DNA of 64,000 bases from SZUA-521 sp041738285 (lineage in GTDB: Bacteria; Pseudomonadota; Gammaproteobacteria; Pseudomonadales; Azotimanducaceae): the NCBI GenBank assembly GCA_041738285.1, contig JBGSQB010000090.1:1-64000 (forward strand), given 5' to 3'. Shown here piece by piece: positions 8,804-16,238 of this stretch; within the stretch, counting starts at the first letter, position 1, and each line of letters begins with the position of its first letter. A model generated the notes under the pieces. That model saw only the letters and a program-made list of their open reading frames with translations. It was not told the DNA's origin and made no database searches. The translations under genes and the position numbers were made by a program.

Positions 8804-9301
8804 ATGACAGCGACAAAATTCCCGATCGAGGCTGGGCACATCATGATGTTTGCCCGGTCGGTCGGCGACGACAACCAGATCTACTACGACGAAGACTACG
8901 CCAAGAAGACTGAACCAGGCGCCGTCATTGCGCCGCCGACGTTCGTGCAGTCGAGCGCGCAGTTCGACCCTGACTACTTTCTGCGTCCCAAGGTTGGTCA
9001 GGACTGGTTTGGTTCGGGTAAGGAACCGACCGGCGTCAAGCGATCGGCCGGTGGCGGTGGGGGCGGTGGTGGTGGCGGGCTGCATGCCGAGCAGCACTAC
9101 GAGTATCACCGACATCCGCGTGCAGGTGATGTGTTGACCGCGACAGTCAAGCCCGGCAAGACCTGGGAAAAGGAAGGTAAGCGCTCGGGCAAGCTCGTGT
9201 TCAGCGAGTCGATCACCGAGTATCGCGATCAGAAGGGCGAACTGGTGGTGACCGCTCGCGGCGTCGGTGTTCGCACCGAACGTGCCGTCGATCAGAAGTG
9301 A
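8804..9301 (+). CDS. MaoC-like dehydratase subunit, N-terminal type, with poly-Gly insert
   Basis: 165 residues, a single hot-dog domain of the FAS1/MaoC N-terminal type (AGHIMMFARSVGDDNQIYYDE, then GAVIAPPTFVQS). This type usually lacks the catalytic Asp/His and pairs with a catalytic MaoC subunit, as in heteromeric ChsH1/ChsH2 or HadAB hydratases. The partner is encoded 10 nt downstream. A run of ten glycines lies at about residues 83-92, before the conserved LHAEQHYEYHRHPRAGD; it is a low-complexity surface-loop insert that I have not seen as a usual family trait. GAGGGAAGG precedes ATG. Confidence 0.85.
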   Translation: MTATKFPIEAGHIMMFARSVGDDNQIYYDEDYAKKTEPGAVIAPPTFVQSSAQFDPDYFLRPKVGQDWFGSGKEPTGVKRSAGGGGGGGGGGLHAEQHYEYHRHPRAGDVLTATVKPGKTWEKEGKRSGKLVFSESITEYRDQKGELVVTARGVGVRTERAVDQK

Positions 9302-9311
9302 GGACACGACA

Positions 9312-9734
9312 ATGGCATTGAAGAAGAAAGAACTGAAAGTCGGTGACACCTATACCGAACGGCTGGTCGAAGATCTCAAACGTACGCAGCTCGTGCAGTA
9401 TGCTGGCGCATCAGGCGACTACAACCCGCTTCACACGGACGAGATTTTCACCACCAAGGTCGCGGGCTACCCGTCGGTATTCGCCCACGGCATGCTGACT
9501 ATGGGCATGACAGGGCGCATGCTGACCAACTACGTGGGCGACGGGCGGCTGACGAAGTACGGCGTTCGCTTCACGAGTCAGGTGTGGCCCGGTGACACGC
9601 TCGACTCGACCGCCACGGTGGAAGCGATCCGGTCGGAAGGCGGCAAGCACTTCGTCGACTTGGTCGTGAGTACCGTCAATCAGGACGGCGTCGAAGTCAT
9701 CAAAGGCAACGCGACGGCACGTATCGACGGCTGA
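9312..9734 (+). CDS. MaoC-family (R)-specific enoyl-CoA hydratase, catalytic subunit
   Basis: 140-residue single hot-dog domain. The hydratase-2 motif is present: YAGASGDYNPLHTDEIF with the catalytic Asp and His, followed by GYPSVFAHGMLTMGMTGRML. ATG 9312 is chosen over an in-frame upstream ATG inside the previous gene because GAGGACACGAC precedes it and the family starts near KVGDTY. With the preceding gene it should form a heteromeric enoyl-CoA hydratase for bulky acyl chains. It converges on the minus-strand operon with only 15 nt between stop codons. Confidence 0.9.
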   Translation: MALKKKELKVGDTYTERLVEDLKRTQLVQYAGASGDYNPLHTDEIFTTKVAGYPSVFAHGMLTMGMTGRMLTNYVGDGRLTKYGVRFTSQVWPGDTLDSTATVEAIRSEGGKHFVDLVVSTVNQDGVEVIKGNATARIDG

Positions 9735-9749
9735 TCGGTTATTGATCGA

Positions 9750-10052
9750 TCAACGGGGTCCCGCGCAGTCGGCGGCGATCCCGTTGGCGACATCGAAGAT
9801 CGCAGTCCGCAGCTTGATCAGGCGCCGCGCGTCGAGTTCGGCGCCGACGGTCAGGTCGGAGAACGCATCTTCTCCGCCAAAGCAACCGAGCACTGCGGTG
9901 ACCCCCGTCAATCGGCGCGCGCGCACTTCCGGCACGCAGCGCTCGAACATACGCCGCCAGAACCGTTCGTCCACGCGGGTCAGCAAAGCGATGAGTTCTT
10001 CCAGCCGAACCTCGAGTTCGACGAATCGCGCTTCCAGGATCGGGTCGAGCAT
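9750..10052 (-). CDS. Small conserved hypothetical protein at the end of the enolase-kinase operon
   Basis: 100 residues from ATG 10052, four nt after the stop of the ligase gene, so it is the last gene of the long operon. It is helical and acidic at the start (ILEARFVELEVRLEELIALL) with WRRMFERCVPEVRARR and VLGCFGGEDAFSDLTVGAE after it. The layout (Leu-rich helix, Trp, Gly-Gly, short acidic end) recalls small DUF6966-type proteins, but the match is weak. Longer upstream starts would run back into the ligase coding region in another frame and are rejected. Function unknown. Confidence 0.6.
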   Translation of the reverse strand: MLDPILEARFVELEVRLEELIALLTRVDERFWRRMFERCVPEVRARRLTGVTAVLGCFGGEDAFSDLTVGAELDARRLIKLRTAIFDVANGIAADCAGPR

Positions 10053-10056
10053 TGGA

Positions 10057-11973
10057 TCAATCCAGCTGCAGATTACGAAACAGATCCAGCGCCTCGGGGT
10101 TGGCAAGCGCGCCGACGTTTGCAACGGCACGGCCATGCAGTACATCGCGCACGGCGATCTCAGTGAGTTTGCCGCTGCGGGTGCGCGGAATGTCGGCGAC
10201 CGCGATGATGCGGTCCGGCACGTGCCTTGGGCTTGCACCACTGCGTATTTCGCTGCGAATTCGACCGATCAGTTCATCAGTCAATAGCACGCCTTCCTTC
10301 ATGCGAACGAACAACAGCAGTTGGATGTCGTCGTCTTTCTGCCGCGCAACGGCGATCGATTCCAGCACGTCGACGATGCGTTCGATCACGCGATAGATCT
10401 CCGCCGTCCCGACACGCACTCCGCCTCGATTGAGTACGGCGTCAGAGCGACCGTGGATGACGATGCCACCGTGCGCGGTGAACTCACCGAAATCGCCGTG
10501 ATGCCACATACCTTCGAAGCGCTCGAAGTACGCCGCGCGATAGCGACTGTCATCCGGATCGTTCCAGAAGCCGACGGGCATCGATACGAACGATCGCCGG
10601 CAAACGAGCTCACCCTTGCCCCGCGACAGTGGCTTTCCGTCGTCGTCCACAAAAGCGACGTCCATCCCGAGGCCTTGGCACTGGATCTCGCCGGCGTACA
10701 CCGGGGCACAGGGGTTGCCGAGGGCAAAGCAGCCGATGATGTCCGTGCCGCCGGTGATTGATGACAACCTGACTTTAGCGATGTGATCGTACGCCCAGCG
10801 ATGACTCGAAGCCGGTAATGGTGAGCCGGTTGCGAGCATGGATGTGATACTGCCGAGGTCGTGGCGCGCAGCCGGACCGTAGTCGCTCTTGGCCAGCGCC
10901 GATATCAAACCGGGGCTGATCCCGACGTGATTAATCCGTTCTTCCTCGATGTATCGCCAGAGTGCGCCGGCATCCGGATAGAACGGTGCGCCTTCATACA
11001 GGCACACTGTCGTGCCATTGGCCAACGCAGACACCAGCCAGTTCCACATCATCCAGCCGCAAGTGGTGAAGAAGAGCAGCCGTTCGCCTGCGCGTAGATC
11101 GCAGTGCAGCGTATGTTCGATGCGGTGCTTGAGCAGGGTGCCGCCCTGACCATGCACGATGCACTTTGGAACTCCGGTCGTGCCGGACGAGAACATGATG
11201 AAGAGCGGTGCATCGAATCTGCGACGGTTGAACGTCAGCGGCGCCCCTGCCCCTGCGATGCAGTCGGCGTAGTCGAGATGCGGATGTTCAACGGTCCCTT
11301 CATCCGGCTCGTCGTCGGTGCGCACCAGGATCACTGTTTCTACGCTCGCGATCACGTTCGCCACGTCACGTACGCGCGTCGTGCATGCGAAGCGCTTGCC
11401 GTTGTATCGGTATGCGTTGCAACCGATGAGCACGCGCGGCGAAATCTGACCGAATCGGTCGACGATCGCGCTGGTGCCGAAGTCCGGTGAGCACGAACTG
11501 AACACCGCCCCCAGTGATGCGGTGGCGAGCATGCAGACGATGGATTCGATCCTGTTGGGCAGGATCGCAGCGACCCGGTCGCAAGCCCGGACGCCGATTG
11601 ACCGCAGGTAGTTCGCAAGCGCGGCGACCTCGTCGTTGAGCTGCGCAAACGTGATCGATGCGCGCGCATCGTTTTCATCGCGATAGATGATGGCGATCTG
11701 CTCGTCTCGACGTGATAGCAAGTTCTCGGCGAAGCACAGTTGTGCGTCCGGGAACCAGCGCGTGCCGGGCATTGCATCGAGATCTTCGCACGGTGCATTG
11801 CCGGGTGTTCCGATCACTCCGCAGAACTGCCATGCAGCGCGCCAGAATCCTTCCCGATCTTCGATGCTTAAGCGGTGGAGCTCGTCATAGGTACGCGCGC
11901 CAAACTGCATGCGAAAGCGATCCATTGCGGTCGATGCGACCTGCGCAGAGGTTGGTCGCCACAGTGGTGTCAC
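10057..11973 (-). CDS. Acetoacetyl-CoA synthetase-like acid-CoA ligase
   Basis: 638 residues, the normal length for acetoacetyl-CoA synthetase. GTG 11973 is chosen because it forms a GTGA overlap with the preceding SDR stop and begins at the family start (TPLWRPTSAQVASTAMDRFR). AMP-binding motifs are present: FIMFSSGTTGVPKCIVHGQGG region, TTCGWMMWNW, YAGEIQCQGLGM and the C-terminal GKLTEIAVRDVL with the acyl-adenylating Lys. It would activate a short 3-oxo or other small acid to the CoA ester using ATP. It sits seventh in an eight-gene operon, so its substrate may be the end product of that pathway and not acetoacetate itself. Confidence 0.88.
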   Translation of the reverse strand: MTPLWRPTSAQVASTAMDRFRMQFGARTYDELHRLSIEDREGFWRAAWQFCGVIGTPGNAPCEDLDAMPGTRWFPDAQLCFAENLLSRRDEQIAIIYRDENDARASITFAQLNDEVAALANYLRSIGVRACDRVAAILPNRIESIVCMLATASLGAVFSSCSPDFGTSAIVDRFGQISPRVLIGCNAYRYNGKRFACTTRVRDVANVIASVETVILVRTDDEPDEGTVEHPHLDYADCIAGAGAPLTFNRRRFDAPLFIMFSSGTTGVPKCIVHGQGGTLLKHRIEHTLHCDLRAGERLLFFTTCGWMMWNWLVSALANGTTVCLYEGAPFYPDAGALWRYIEEERINHVGISPGLISALAKSDYGPAARHDLGSITSMLATGSPLPASSHRWAYDHIAKVRLSSITGGTDIIGCFALGNPCAPVYAGEIQCQGLGMDVAFVDDDGKPLSRGKGELVCRRSFVSMPVGFWNDPDDSRYRAAYFERFEGMWHHGDFGEFTAHGGIVIHGRSDAVLNRGGVRVGTAEIYRVIERIVDVLESIAVARQKDDDIQLLLFVRMKEGVLLTDELIGRIRSEIRSGASPRHVPDRIIAVADIPRTRSGKLTEIAVRDVLHGRAVANVGALANPEALDLFRNLQLD

Positions 11974-12698
11974 CAGCGCTCTTGGGATGTGCGCACGTCC
12001 ACTTCGAATGACCATGCGCTGCGTGGTTGCTTGTAGAGGTATTGAAAGGCGTCGACGATGCCCTCGAGATTGATCAGCCCCTGCTCGCCAAGCTTGTTTG
12101 CATATTCGGGGAACCCCTTGATGATCTTGTCCCCACCGATGGGTCCGTCGATGACCACGTGACCGACATGAATGTGCTCCGGGCCATACTCCTTCGCCAT
12201 CGCCTGGGCGAGGTTTCGCAGTGCGCCCTTGGCGGCGTTGAACGCACCGAAATTGGCGCGACCCCGAAGCGATGCGCTGGCGCCGGTGAAGAGCAAGGTG
12301 CCGCGGCCCTGCACGCGCATGCGCCGCACCGCTTCGCGGCCGAACAGGAATCCGCCGAAGCATCCCACGCGCCAGCTCTGTTCGAAGTAACTGGCGGTCA
12401 TGTCGACGATCTTGCCCGGCGTGTTGTTGCCTGCGTTGTAGATGGCGACGTCGATGTCACCGTCACCTGCGGCATCTGCACGATCGAACAATGCGACGAC
12501 GTCGGACTCGACTGTTGCATCGGCAACTACTGCAGTGGCGGTGCCGTCGTTGGTGGCGATTGAGTGTACAACGGTATCGAGCTGCGACTGTGTGCGACCC
12601 GCGACGAAGACGTGCAGACCGAGGCTTGCGAATCGCTCCGCCAAGCGAGCGCCAAGCCCGGCTTGAGGACCCACCCCGATGACAACGGCTTTGTTCAT
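11970..12698 (-). CDS. Short-chain dehydrogenase/reductase lacking the catalytic Tyr
   Basis: 242-residue Rossmann-fold SDR. The nucleotide motif is variant (GVGPQAGLG, 8-16) and YNAGN (88-92) is normal. The active-site motif reads FNAAK (153-157), so the usual Tyr of YxxxK is Phe, while Lys157 and Ser141/143 are kept. A subgroup of SDRs with FxxAK and the downstream HVVIDG motif exists in Proteobacteria, so this is probably a lineage trait and not a recent mutation; whether such proteins are oxidoreductases is unclear to me. The gene overlaps the ligase gene (GTGA). Confidence 0.85.
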   Translation of the reverse strand: MNKAVVIGVGPQAGLGARLAERFASLGLHVFVAGRTQSQLDTVVHSIATNDGTATAVVADATVESDVVALFDRADAAGDGDIDVAIYNAGNNTPGKIVDMTASYFEQSWRVGCFGGFLFGREAVRRMRVQGRGTLLFTGASASLRGRANFGAFNAAKGALRNLAQAMAKEYGPEHIHVGHVVIDGPIGGDKIIKGFPEYANKLGEQGLINLEGIVDAFQYLYKQPRSAWSFEVDVRTSQERW

Positions 12699-12714
12699 GC
12701 TGGGTGCTCCGTAG

Positions 12715-13659
12715 CTACACGACTCTGAATCGCAATGGTTGCGCGTTTGCCAGGCGCAGGCAATTGTCCGCTGCCACGGCCACGCTTCGCGCCAGCGTCT
12801 CGCGCGTGAGCCATGCGACGTGAGGCGTCAGCACCACGTCGTTGCGGCCGAACAGCGGATGATCGTGCGGCGTGGGCTCGTCCGTGAAGACATCGAGCCC
12901 GGCGCCGATGAGGGGGCCATGGTCGAGCGCTTCGATCAGCGCATTATCGTCGATGAGTGCACCGCGCGCGGTATTGATCAGGATGCTGCCACTGCGCATC
13001 GTGCGCAGGCGCGTCCGGTTCATGAGCTTCGTCGTCGCCGGTGTGAGCGGTATGTGCAGGCTGACGATGTCCGACCTCGCGAGCAGCGCATCGAGTGGCA
13101 CGAATGGGAGATCGATGTCGGGCTTCCGCGACTGCGCCGAGTAGACGACCTGTGCGCCCATGGCCGACAGGATCGGTGCCAGCAGACGAGGTACTGCACC
13201 GAATCCGATCAGACCCACCGTGCGGCCGCGAATCTCACCGAGTCGGTCCTGCCGCTCAGGCGGCCATGCCCAACCCGCGCCCCCGCGCACTTCGGCATCG
13301 AACGGGCGCAGCAGGCGGAGCACTGCAAGCGCCAGCGCGAGGGTGTGTTCGGCCACCGCTGCACTGTTGGTGCCAGGCATGTTGCACACGGCGATGCCGC
13401 GGGCCTTGGCGTAGTCGAGGTCGATCGTGTTCACGCCAACCCCGATCTTCTGGATCAGCTTGAGGTTCGGCGCGGCATCCATGACGCGGCGGTCCACAGG
13501 ACGCAGGCAGTGCCACAACACATCTGCGCTCGCGAGCAACTCGAACAGCCTTGTGTCGTCCGATTCTGGACAGACGTCGACATCGAGGCCGCGGTTGCGC
13601 AGCTCGCCAAGGCTCGCTGCGAATTGGGGCGCTGCGGCGTAGTTGTAGATCACCTTCAT
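12715..13659 (-). CDS. D-2-hydroxyacid dehydrogenase (PGDH-like)
   Basis: 314 residues, D-isomer-specific 2-hydroxyacid dehydrogenase. The catalytic triad is complete: Arg232 in INTARGALID, Glu261 in VFTDEPTP and His280 in LTPHVAWLT. The NAD-binding loop is unusual: GFGAVP (152-157) in place of GxGxxG, with Pro at the third Gly. The substrate region (KIGVGVNTIDLDYAKARGI) is typical of glyoxylate/hydroxypyruvate or phosphoglycerate dehydrogenase-like members. It would interconvert a 2-oxo acid and a D-2-hydroxy acid. It is the fifth gene of the operon, next to an enolase homologue, which hints at a phosphorylated or carboxylated 2-hydroxy acid. Confidence 0.9.
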   Translation of the reverse strand: MKVIYNYAAAPQFAASLGELRNRGLDVDVCPESDDTRLFELLASADVLWHCLRPVDRRVMDAAPNLKLIQKIGVGVNTIDLDYAKARGIAVCNMPGTNSAAVAEHTLALALAVLRLLRPFDAEVRGGAGWAWPPERQDRLGEIRGRTVGLIGFGAVPRLLAPILSAMGAQVVYSAQSRKPDIDLPFVPLDALLARSDIVSLHIPLTPATTKLMNRTRLRTMRSGSILINTARGALIDDNALIEALDHGPLIGAGLDVFTDEPTPHDHPLFGRNDVVLTPHVAWLTRETLARSVAVAADNCLRLANAQPLRFRVV

Positions 13660-13683
13660 CTGCGTCGTCTCTCGACGATCATC

Positions 13684-13971
13684 CTAGGAAGTCGCGGGGA
13701 TGGCTTGCCGGAAGCCGTGGATATCGACACGTTCGAAGAGGCCCGCAGCGCGATAAGGATCGCCCGCGGCGAAACGCTCCACCGCCGCCGCGTCTGGCGC
13801 GTCCACGATGAAGAACGATCCGCGCATGGTCTTGCCGTCTTCCGTCAGCAGCGGACCTGCGAGCAGGATCGTCAGCGATGGATTCTTGATGTACGCAAGA
13901 TGTCGCTCGCGCGTCGCCATGCGTAATTCGAGGCTGTTGGGCTTATCGAGGCAGTAGAGCGCGAATTGCAT
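13684..13971 (-). CDS. YciI-family protein
   Basis: 95 residues, ferredoxin-like alpha-beta fold of the YciI family, with the conserved RERHLAYI (His24) and LAGPLLTEDGKTMRGSFFIVDA. Family members are small putative enzymes related to muconolactone isomerase-like folds; one Rhodococcus homologue acts in dehalogenation, most are uncharacterised. The gene lies 9 nt after the enolase stop and 24 nt before the dehydrogenase start, so it belongs to the operon and may process an unstable ring or enol intermediate. Confidence 0.85.
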   Translation of the reverse strand: MQFALYCLDKPNSLELRMATRERHLAYIKNPSLTILLAGPLLTEDGKTMRGSFFIVDAPDAAAVERFAAGDPYRAAGLFERVDIHGFRQAIPATS

Positions 13972-13980
13972 GAGTCGTCC

Positions 13981-15231
13981 CTATGTCAGTTTCAGTAATG
14001 CGAGCGGCGGATGCCCCAGCGATTCGGAGATGCGCAACAGCTCATTCCACTTGGCGGTGCGCTCGCCGCGGGTCATTGAGCCCACCTTGATCATCGGTGC
14101 GCCCCAGCCAACGCTCAGATGCGCGATGGTGACGTCTTCGGTCTCGCCCGAGCGCGCGGAGACGATGGGCATGATGCTGCTGCGCGTACATGCGTCGAGT
14201 GCCGCTTTGGACTCCGTCAGTGTGCCGGCTTGATTCGGTTTGATGAGCGCGGCGTCGATGGCGCCAGACGTGGCGGCCTGCGTGATTCGTGCGGCGTTGG
14301 TGACGACGAGATCGTCGCCGACCACGCGGCATCTGGGTGCCCGTTTGCGGAAGCGGGCGAAGGAGTCGGCGTCGTCCTCTTGCGCCGGGTCTTCCACCAG
14401 TCGAATGGGAAATCGCTCGCACCAGGTTGCGAGCAACTCGATCCACTCAGTGGATCCGAGTGACCGCTTCTCGCGGGATAGACGGTACTGCCCATCGACA
14501 TAGAACTGGGTTGCCGCCACGTCGATCGATATGACGATGTCGTCTCCGGCAGTGTGCCCTGATGCGTCGATCGCGCGCGTGAGCAGGTCCAATGCGGCTT
14601 CGTTGCCTTCGACCTCGGGGAAGTAGCCACCTTCGTCCGCGACCCCCAAGAGGCGTTTTGACTTGCGCAGCAACTCACCCATGGAACGATAGACGTCCGC
14701 GCACCAGTGCAAGGCGGTTGGCCAGTCAGGTGCACCGACGGGTACGATCATCAGGTCCTGCAGGTCGATGCGGCCGTGGGCGTGCGCGCCGCCGCCCATG
14801 ATCTGGATTTCCGGCACGGGCAATGCCAGCGATGCGCGTTCACCAGCAAGCACTCTGAACAATGGCTGGCCGAGACTGCGTGCATGCGCATGCGCGGCCG
14901 CCATGGATGTGGCGATGAGCGTGTTACCGCCGAGGCGTTCGCGTTGGGCCGTACCGTCGAGCTCGATCAGACGCTGATCGATTGCGGATTGGTTGCTGCA
15001 GTCCATACCGATCAGCGCGGGCGCAATCTCGCGATCGAATCCCGCGCATGCGGTGGCGACGCCGAGTCCATCGGCGTCACGCAGCTCGTGTGCTTCGTAC
15101 TTTCCCTTGGAGGCGCCCGCAGGCGCGATCGCGCGACCGTGGGCGGTGTCTGTATGGATCTCCACTTCGATGGTCGGTCGACCGCGCGAGTCCCAGACGC
15201 TGCGCGAGCGGCAGTTGCGGATTGCGATCAC
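13981..15231 (-). CDS. Divergent enolase homologue with altered active site
   Basis: 416 residues (glycolytic enolase is about 430). Metal ligands Asp237, Glu280 and Asp306, the base Lys331 (LIKPNQAGT), Glu200 (ADEGGYFP), Lys394 and the start motif VWDSRGRPTIEVEI are kept. By hand alignment to E. coli enolase two residues at the leaving-group side differ: Glu167 is Asp159 (LQDLM for IQEFM) and His369 is Ala359 (VSARSGETED for ISHRSGETED). The enzyme should still abstract a proton next to a carboxylate, but probably acts on something other than 2-phosphoglycerate. It overlaps the kinase gene by 4 nt, so kinase product to enolase substrate is a reasonable guess. Confidence 0.88.
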   Translation of the reverse strand: MIAIRNCRSRSVWDSRGRPTIEVEIHTDTAHGRAIAPAGASKGKYEAHELRDADGLGVATACAGFDREIAPALIGMDCSNQSAIDQRLIELDGTAQRERLGGNTLIATSMAAAHAHARSLGQPLFRVLAGERASLALPVPEIQIMGGGAHAHGRIDLQDLMIVPVGAPDWPTALHWCADVYRSMGELLRKSKRLLGVADEGGYFPEVEGNEAALDLLTRAIDASGHTAGDDIVISIDVAATQFYVDGQYRLSREKRSLGSTEWIELLATWCERFPIRLVEDPAQEDDADSFARFRKRAPRCRVVGDDLVVTNAARITQAATSGAIDAALIKPNQAGTLTESKAALDACTRSSIMPIVSARSGETEDVTIAHLSVGWGAPMIKVGSMTRGERTAKWNELLRISESLGHPPLALLKLT

Positions 15232-16238
15232 AGGAAGTACTCCTCCTGCCAGGCAGTCAGGAACTCGTGTCCCGTTGCAAAGGGCTTTTCGAGCGCGCGA
15301 ACCGCGGTGGCGCGCACGCGTTTGCGGTCGCGCGGCTCGGTGAGGTATTCGACCGGCGACTTACCGTCGAGACGCGCCAGTATCAGGGCGGGAACGAGTC
15401 GATTCAGGCGCGTCTCCACGGGCTCGGGCGCATGTGCTTCGTACGCTTCTTTGAAGCGGAACGCCGAGTCGTACATCCATAGCTGCAGGGTCTTCAGATG
15501 GATGCTCTTCAGCAGATAGTGCGACAGCATGAAGGCGACATCGAAAGCGGGGTCACCCCAGGTTGCGCACTCGGCATCCAGCACGACCGGTGGACGCGAT
15601 TGGTGGATGAGAACGTTCTTCGGACTGAAGTCGCCGTGGATCAGCGCGGTGCGATGTTTGCGCTGGTTTTCGGCGATGTCGGTCAGTATGCCCGTCAGTT
15701 CGGGATTTCGTCCGGTGGCGCCGATGAAGTACGGATCCAGGCGCAACGAATCGAACAGATCTGCATTGTCGAACTGCGCAGCGAGATCCGCGCGGCCGCT
15801 GCTTGCGCTGTGCAGCTGACCGAGCAACACGCCGAGTTCGCGGCCGATGCCAGGTCGCGTCGAGCCTTGCATGAGTAGCGTCTTGTACGGCGTCCACATT
15901 GCCGGGCTGAAGTACTGCAGCACCGCGACGCCTGATTCGGCGTCATCGGCGATCACCTCGGGAACCTGGCCCGGGGTGATGCTCGCCGCGAAGCGCAACC
16001 ACTGCACTTCAACCGCGTTGCGGCGGATCGACGCATGCCAATCGGCCGCAACCTTCAGACGCGGCAACGCGCGTTTGACACAATAGGTTCCACCTGGCCC
16101 TTCGATGCGCCAAATATCCGATGACACGCCGCCGCTCAAGGGCTCGTAGACGAAGGGTCCCTCGCCAGGAAGGAGTCTTTCGACTGTCGCTACCAGTGCT
16201 TCGGCGGGTGCCGCATACACCTCAACCGCCGAAGGCAT
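15228..16238 (-). CDS. APH/choline-kinase-fold phosphotransferase
   Basis: 336-residue aminoglycoside-phosphotransferase-fold kinase. Visible: the ATP-binding Lys55 (TYCVKRALPR), the catalytic loop HGDFSPKNVLI (Asp203, Asn208) and the metal-binding Asp221 in VVLDAECATWGDPAFD. The GDPAFD continuation is shared with methylthioribose kinase-like and ecdysteroid-kinase-like small-molecule kinases and not with resistance enzymes. The start overlaps the hydrolase gene by 17 nt and its stop overlaps the enolase start (ATGA). It would phosphorylate a hydroxyl of the pathway substrate in the cytoplasm. Antibiotic resistance is unlikely from the setting. Confidence 0.85.
   Translation of the reverse strand: MPSAVEVYAAPAEALVATVERLLPGEGPFVYEPLSGGVSSDIWRIEGPGGTYCVKRALPRLKVAADWHASIRRNAVEVQWLRFAASITPGQVPEVIADDAESGVAVLQYFSPAMWTPYKTLLMQGSTRPGIGRELGVLLGQLHSASSGRADLAAQFDNADLFDSLRLDPYFIGATGRNPELTGILTDIAENQRKHRTALIHGDFSPKNVLIHQSRPPVVLDAECATWGDPAFDVAFMLSHYLLKSIHLKTLQLWMYDSAFRFKEAYEAHAPEPVETRLNRLVPALILARLDGKSPVEYLTEPRDRKRVRATAVRALEKPFATGHEFLTAWQEEYFL

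Noticed and set aside
9742..9753. Palindrome TTGATCGATCAA between convergent stops
   Set aside because: Perfect but only 12 bp with no loop or T tract and partly within the stop codon; no support as terminator or operator.
11974..12363. N-terminal extension of the CoA ligase
   Set aside because: The extra 130 residues overlap the SDR gene in another frame and are Arg-rich; GTG 11973 matches the family start.
12739..13926. 395-codon plus-strand frame opposite the hydroxyacid dehydrogenase
   Set aside because: Shadow frame rich in Arg, His and Cys with no domain; the minus strand gene has all catalytic residues.
15228..16238. Aminoglycoside resistance gene
   Set aside because: APH fold only; operon setting and GDPAFD motif point to a metabolic small-molecule kinase.
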